Shown here: positions 5,914 to 9,554 of the stretch, piece by piece | How positions within the stretch are numbered: the first letter of the stretch is position 1 | How the letters are laid out: each line of letters starts with the position of its first letter | Source of the DNA: an uncultured Gemmatimonadaceae bacterium | GTDB lineage: Bacteria > Gemmatimonadota > Gemmatimonadetes > Gemmatimonadales > Gemmatimonadaceae | DNA: 9,554 nt | Assembly (NCBI GenBank): GCA_955652265.1 | Contig: CATPBD010000203.1 | Span: forward strand, 1 to 9,554 | Reading direction: 5' to 3' | Program-made: the position numbers and the translations under genes | Notes under the pieces: model-generated | The model's input: only the letters and a program-made list of their open reading frames with translations | Told to the model about the DNA's origin: nothing | Databases searched by the model: none

Positions 5914-7289
5914 TACGGTTCCTTCGCCGCGAGCGCGCGAAAACGCTCGCCTCTTTCCTCGTAGTTCGAAAACATGTCGTAGCTCGAGCATGCCGGTGAC
6001 AGGAGGACGGCTTCGCCCGCGCGCGCGGCGGCACGAGCAGCCCGGATCACCTCGTCGAAATCCGACCCGAGTCGCACCACGTCGACGACCGGCCGCAGAT
6101 CGGTCGCGATAATTGGCGCCGCTTCTCCGTATGCGATGACTCTCTTCACCTTCTTCCGCACGGCCTCCGCGAGCGGCGTGTACGCCTCTCCCTTGTGCCG
6201 GCCTCCCAACAGAAGGACGGTCGGACGCTCCATACCGTCAATTGCCACGGCCGCCGAGCTGACGTTGGTCGCCTTCGAGTCGTTGATCCACTGCACTCCG
6301 TTGAACTCTCCGACGAGCTCGAGCCGGTGGGGGAGCGAGCGAAAGGTCCGGAGTGCCGCCGCGATTCCCTTCCGCGCTTTCTGGGTCTGGTGAGATCTGT
6401 CGGCCACCATCACCGCGAGGGATGCGGCGAGGGCGTTGGCGACGTTATGTGGTCCAAGGAGTGGAAGATCCTTGCGCTGCAGGAGGGGCGCTCCCAGCAC
6501 AATAAGCTGATTGCGCGCCGAATCGAAATGACCGGGCGCCTCCCCTGTCAGGGAGAACGGGTATTTGTGGCCAGCGACGTCCCGCACCATCCGCTTCACA
6601 GCTTCATCGTCGTCGTTGACGACCCATACGGAATCGCCATTCGCGTTGATGAAGAAGCGGGCCTTGTCGGCGTAATACTCTTCGACCGTCGAGTACCGAT
6701 CGAGATGGTCAGGGCTGAGGTTGGTGAGAACTCCGACATCCGGCTTGAGACTTGGCGTGTCGTGGAGCTGAAAGGACGACATTTCGAGAGAGATCCATTT
6801 CGGCTGATGCTCGCGAATCGCCACCTCTGAGAGAGGTGTCCCAATGTTCCCGGCTTCCACGGCTTCGAGGTCGAGCCCGCGCAGCAGGTGAGCGATGAGC
6901 GCCGTAGTCGTCGTTTTCCCATTGGTTCCGGTCACGGCGATAACTCTCGGCGTTTCGAGAAAGTGGAGGGCTACCTCCACCTCGCTCGCGATTCGGATGC
7001 CCTTTTCGCGCGCGAATGCGAGCGGCCGGGCGGAGGGGGGCACCCCAGGGCTCGTGACGACCAGGCTCGCGCGCGAGAGACGCTCTAGATCGTGCCGGCC
7101 AACATCGACCGCGATTCCCTGGGCGCGCAGCTCCTCAGCGCACCGTCCGGTATCCGGCGATGACGCGAGGTCAGAAGCATAAACATTGTAGCCGTGTTTT
7201 CGAAGCAGCGTCGCCACGGCGCGGCCGCTCCGGGCGAGGCCGATGACGGCGATCTCGCTCTCCGGCGGCACGAGCTCCCGCGGGGTCAT
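5913..7289 (-). CDS. murD: UDP-N-acetylmuramoyl-L-alanine--D-glutamate ligase MurD
   Basis: MurD is a cytoplasmic Mur ligase that adds D-glutamate to UDP-MurNAc-L-Ala using ATP. With this start it is 458 aa, typical for MurD. Seen: N-terminal nucleotide-fold motif IAVIGLARSGRAV at 13-25; TSPGVP at 79-84; P-loop VTGTNGKTTTT at 119-129; the LSPDHLDRY block at 191-199 followed by Lys209 in ADKARFF, at the position of the carbamylated lysine; LLGPHNVANALAA at 277-289; HRLE at 321-324; INDSKATN at 335-342; and the C-terminal LLSPACSSYDMF block. The frame is open 28 codons upstream into mraY, but the ATG at 7289 overlaps the mraY TGA as ATGA and gives the family N-terminus. The stop is TAA, whose last A is the first base of the ftsW ATG. 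Confidence 0.97.
   Translation of the reverse strand: MTPRELVPPESEIAVIGLARSGRAVATLLRKHGYNVYASDLASSPDTGRCAEELRAQGIAVDVGRHDLERLSRASLVVTSPGVPPSARPLAFAREKGIRIASEVEVALHFLETPRVIAVTGTNGKTTTTALIAHLLRGLDLEAVEAGNIGTPLSEVAIREHQPKWISLEMSSFQLHDTPSLKPDVGVLTNLSPDHLDRYSTVEEYYADKARFFINANGDSVWVVNDDDEAVKRMVRDVAGHKYPFSLTGEAPGHFDSARNQLIVLGAPLLQRKDLPLLGPHNVANALAASLAVMVADRSHQTQKARKGIAAALRTFRSLPHRLELVGEFNGVQWINDSKATNVSSAAVAIDGMERPTVLLLGGRHKGEAYTPLAEAVRKKVKRVIAYGEAAPIIATDLRPVVDVVRLGSDFDEVIRAARAAARAGEAVLLSPACSSYDMFSNYEERGERFRALAAKEP
5920..5925 (-). promoter_or_regulatory. Ribosome binding site of ftsW
   Basis: GAAGGA on the minus strand lies 6 nt upstream of the ATG at 5913, within the 3' end of murD. It is the clearest Shine-Dalgarno sequence in the operon. 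It decides the ftsW start in favour of the internal ATG over the longer frame that begins at 5991 inside murD. Confidence 0.65.
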
Positions 7290-8434
7290 CGCAATTTCAG
7301 CGTGCTCAGAGCGATGAAAGCGAACAGCACTCCGATTATCCAGAAGCGCACCACCACCTGCGCTTCGTCCCAACCCTTAACCTCGAAATGATGGTGGAGG
7401 GGAGCTCGCCTGAAGACTCGATGCTCGCGCGCGTACTCGATTCCGTATCGTCGCTTGCGATACTTGAACACGAAGCGCTGGAGAATGACGGACATCATTT
7501 CCGCGACAAACACAGCCCCCACCAGCACTAGCAGGAATTCCGACTTCAAGAGAATCGCAACCGATGCCAGCGCTCCGCCCAGAGCCAGTGAACCGGTGTC
7601 TCCCATGAAGACTTCGGCCGGATGGGTGTTATACCAGAGAAACCCTATGCATGCGCCCAATACGGCGGTGCAGAAAACGGTCAGCTCCCCCGCTCCGCGC
7701 AAGTAGTACACATAGAGGTACTGACTGGCGTCGACGCGTCCCACGACGTATGCGTAGAACGCAAACGTAAGAGCTGCGATTGCAGTGAGACCCGCGGCCA
7801 GACCATCGAGCCCGTCGGTGACGTTGACGGCGTTACTCGTGCCGGTCATCACAAAGGTCACGAACAGCACATACAGCCAGCCGAGACCGGCAGTGAGTGG
7901 GACGATCAGGATGTATTTGTAGAAAGGCAAAGTGGTCGACGCACCGGGCAACGACGAGAGCGGATGCTTCCAGAGGTAGTAACCGAGGGCGAAGCCGAGG
8001 GTCACCTGGCCGGCGAGCTTGTAGCTCTCGACGAGGCCGGTGTTTTTCCTCCCCGCCAATTTTTGCTTGAGCTTCAGGTAATCGTCCAGGAAGCCGATCG
8101 CTCCCATCCACGCCATGGAAACCATCGCCAGCAACACGTAGCGATTGTCGAGTTTGGCCCAGAGCAGCGTACTGGTAAGCGTGGCGCCAAGGATGATCAG
8201 TCCACCCATTGTTGGCGTTCTGCCCTTCTGCTGATGCGCGTCGGGAGTTCCTTCGCGGATCACCTGGTGAAGCCGCATCCTGCGCAGCCGCCGCATGATT
8301 CCCGGCCCGACGACAAAAGTCAGAAGGAGGGCGGTTACGGCGGCTCCGGCGGCGCGAAAGGTTATCCACTGGAACAGTCGCAGAAACCCGAAGTGCGGCA
8401 ATCCTACGAATGGAACGAGCAGATAATTCAGCAC
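7286..8434 (-). CDS. mraY: Phospho-N-acetylmuramoyl-pentapeptide-transferase MraY
   Basis: MraY is a polytopic inner-membrane enzyme that transfers phospho-MurNAc-pentapeptide from UDP to undecaprenyl phosphate, forming lipid I. The protein is 382 aa with about ten hydrophobic segments. Seen: TPTMGGLIIL at 73-82; the Asp117-Asp118 pair in FLDDYLKL; NAVNVTDGLDGLA at 201-213; FMGDTGSLALGG at 276-287 with Asp279; and the cytoplasmic LHHHFE at 346-351 (histidines 347-349). These are all the catalytic and nucleotide-binding motifs of the family. The start is GTG (8434-8432), sharing one base with the murF TAG stop (TAGTG). No Shine-Dalgarno sequence is visible. The N-terminus from this GTG aligns well with known MraY, which supports the choice. 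The TGA stop overlaps the murD ATG by 4 bp. Confidence 0.98.
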   Translation of the reverse strand: MLNYLLVPFVGLPHFGFLRLFQWITFRAAGAAVTALLLTFVVGPGIMRRLRRMRLHQVIREGTPDAHQQKGRTPTMGGLIILGATLTSTLLWAKLDNRYVLLAMVSMAWMGAIGFLDDYLKLKQKLAGRKNTGLVESYKLAGQVTLGFALGYYLWKHPLSSLPGASTTLPFYKYILIVPLTAGLGWLYVLFVTFVMTGTSNAVNVTDGLDGLAAGLTAIAALTFAFYAYVVGRVDASQYLYVYYLRGAGELTVFCTAVLGACIGFLWYNTHPAEVFMGDTGSLALGGALASVAILLKSEFLLVLVGAVFVAEMMSVILQRFVFKYRKRRYGIEYAREHRVFRRAPLHHHFEVKGWDEAQVVVRFWIIGVLFAFIALSTLKLR

Positions 8435-9554
8435 TATGCAGTCGCCCAGGTAGTTAGATGTGGAACAAGGCGCTCCAGCTGAACGCCTCGAGACGCTTTG
8501 AGCAGAATAATAGCGTCACGTTGCAGCCTGCTCTGGAGCTGCGGCCACAGATCCTCGACGTCGGAAGCGGTGATGACGCGCTCGCGCTCTTTCTGGTTCT
8601 CGAGCGCGGGTGCGAATTCGCCGATCCCCGCTACGATGTCGGCACCCGATGCCAACGCGAGACCCGCAATGTCAGCATGACATTGCGCCGATGCTGCACC
8701 AAGTTCTCGCATCGTACCAAGGACGATTACCCTCTGCCGTCCGGTACCGGTTCCCTGAAGCAGCTCGATCGCGGCGCGCGTTGAGCCGGGGTTGGCGTTG
8801 TATGCGTCGTTTATGAGCGTCACGTTACCCACCTGTTCCCACGCCACACGCATCTTCGGCTGCGGCATCGCCGCGATTCCCTGAGCGACGTCTTCGTAGC
8901 TCACGCCACTCTCGCGAGCGACCGCCAGGGCGAGCATCGCGTTGCGAAGATTGTGGAGTCCTCGCACCGGCGGTCTTATCGTGACGCCGCCAATCTCGAT
9001 GACGCCGAGTCCGTCCGGGCCGATCTCCCATCGGTCGGGTTTGACATCGGCCGTCGCGTCCAGCCCCGCGACTACCACCCGCTTCGCCTTACGTCGAGCT
9101 GCTTCGGCAATTTCAGGTTGCGCCGACGGTGCGATGGCAACCGCCACACCGTCGTAAACGGCTGCCTCTTCGCGGAGAACGCCGGCGAGATCACCCAGGC
9201 CTTCGAGATGCTCCTCGGCAATGGACGTGACGAGAGCGATGTCAGGCCGCGCGATGTCGCGCAAGATCGCGACTTCCCCGGGAAGGCTCGTTCCGAGCTC
9301 GATGACTCCCAGCTCCGTATCCGGCTGCAGAGAAAGGAGACTGAGGGGCACGCCGACACGATTGTTGAGATTGCCGCTGGTCGCGTGGACCGTGTACGAC
9401 CGACCCAGCGACGCTTTGAGTAGATCCTTGGTGCTCGTCTTACCGTTGCTGCCCGCAACGCCGACAATGGTTTTCCCCCAGGCGCGGCGCCAATAACTGG
9501 CGAGCGCACCCAACGCGACCAGCGTGTCGCGCACTTCGTAGACTGGCACGCCGA
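8434..9554 (-). CDS. murF: UDP-N-acetylmuramoyl-tripeptide--D-alanyl-D-alanine ligase MurF (N-terminus cut by window edge)
   Basis: MurF is a cytoplasmic Mur ligase that joins D-Ala-D-Ala to the UDP-MurNAc-tripeptide, the last cytoplasmic precursor step. About 373 codons are present. The frame runs off the right edge without a credible start (the GTG at 9549 is an internal Val), so most of the N-terminal UMP-binding domain, perhaps 80-90 residues, is missing. Seen, with approximate positions: P-loop VAGSNGKTSTK (about 9459-9427); NNRVGVPLSLL; ELGTSLPGE; AEEHLEGLGDLAGV (about 9219-9178); LHNLRNAM; LINDAYNANPGS; VLGTMRELG; LLKASRGVQLE near the end. INDAYNAN and the SRG-type ending identify MurF and exclude MurE or FolC. 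The lysine that is carbamylated in MurF appears to be Glu here (codon 9168-9166). The TAG stop shares a base with the mraY GTG. Confidence 0.95.
   Translation of the reverse strand, partial: GVPVYEVRDTLVALGALASYWRRAWGKTIVGVAGSNGKTSTKDLLKASLGRSYTVHATSGNLNNRVGVPLSLLSLQPDTELGVIELGTSLPGEVAILRDIARPDIALVTSIAEEHLEGLGDLAGVLREEAAVYDGVAVAIAPSAQPEIAEAARRKAKRVVVAGLDATADVKPDRWEIGPDGLGVIEIGGVTIRPPVRGLHNLRNAMLALAVARESGVSYEDVAQGIAAMPQPKMRVAWEQVGNVTLINDAYNANPGSTRAAIELLQGTGTGRQRVIVLGTMRELGAASAQCHADIAGLALASGADIVAGIGEFAPALENQKERERVITASDVEDLWPQLQSRLQRDAIILLKASRGVQLERLVPHLTTWATA

Noticed and set aside
5914..5991. N-terminal extension of FtsW by 26 residues inside murD
   Set aside because: The internal ATG has a ribosome binding site and a TAATG coupling junction, and the extra residues look like out-of-frame murD sequence.
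8362..8370. DnaA-box-like TTATCCACT
   Set aside because: It is a single one-mismatch copy inside mraY, with no cluster and no AT-rich region; most likely chance.

Overview
The window is one block of a bacterial division and cell wall (dcw) cluster. Every recognisable gene is on the minus strand, so transcription runs from the right edge (9554) to the left. In transcription order the genes are murF (N-terminus lost at the right edge), mraY, murD, ftsW, murG, murC, ftsQ and ftsA. ftsZ would be expected next, but no FtsZ coding sequence is visible, so if it follows it lies beyond the left edge.

Layout: 9554-8434 murF (partial), 8434-7286 mraY, 7289-5913 murD, 5913-4732 ftsW, 4735-3626 murG, 3629-2235 murC, 2238-1480 ftsQ, 1483-227 ftsA. 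All seven gene junctions overlap. Five share 4 bp (ATGA four times, TTGA once) and two share 1 bp (TAGTG, TAATG). There is therefore no intergenic base from murF to the end of ftsA. Positions 1-226 are the only non-coding stretch, and they hold an inverted-repeat element that folds well as a plus-strand RNA.

The genes form one pathway. MurC, MurD and MurF are ATP-dependent ligases that build the UDP-MurNAc-pentapeptide (MurE is expected upstream). MraY moves the phospho-MurNAc-pentapeptide to the lipid carrier (lipid I), and MurG adds GlcNAc (lipid II). FtsW is the SEDS glycosyltransferase that polymerises lipid II at the septum. FtsQ is a bitopic divisome scaffold, and FtsA is the actin-like tether for FtsZ.

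The organism is a fairly high-GC bacterium (roughly 60% GC by eye) with peptidoglycan and a classical divisome. Gemmatimonadota is my best guess from general protein resemblance. The window does not prove the phylum.

Most of the window is conserved core genome. Points worth a second look are the structured element beside ftsA, a glutamate where MurF normally has its carbamylated lysine, a GRSN variant of the SEDS GGSS motif in FtsW, the gapless overlaps including a TTG start for murC, and the absence of murB and ddl between murC and ftsQ. I see no defence system, phage, transposase, CRISPR array, tRNA or rRNA.
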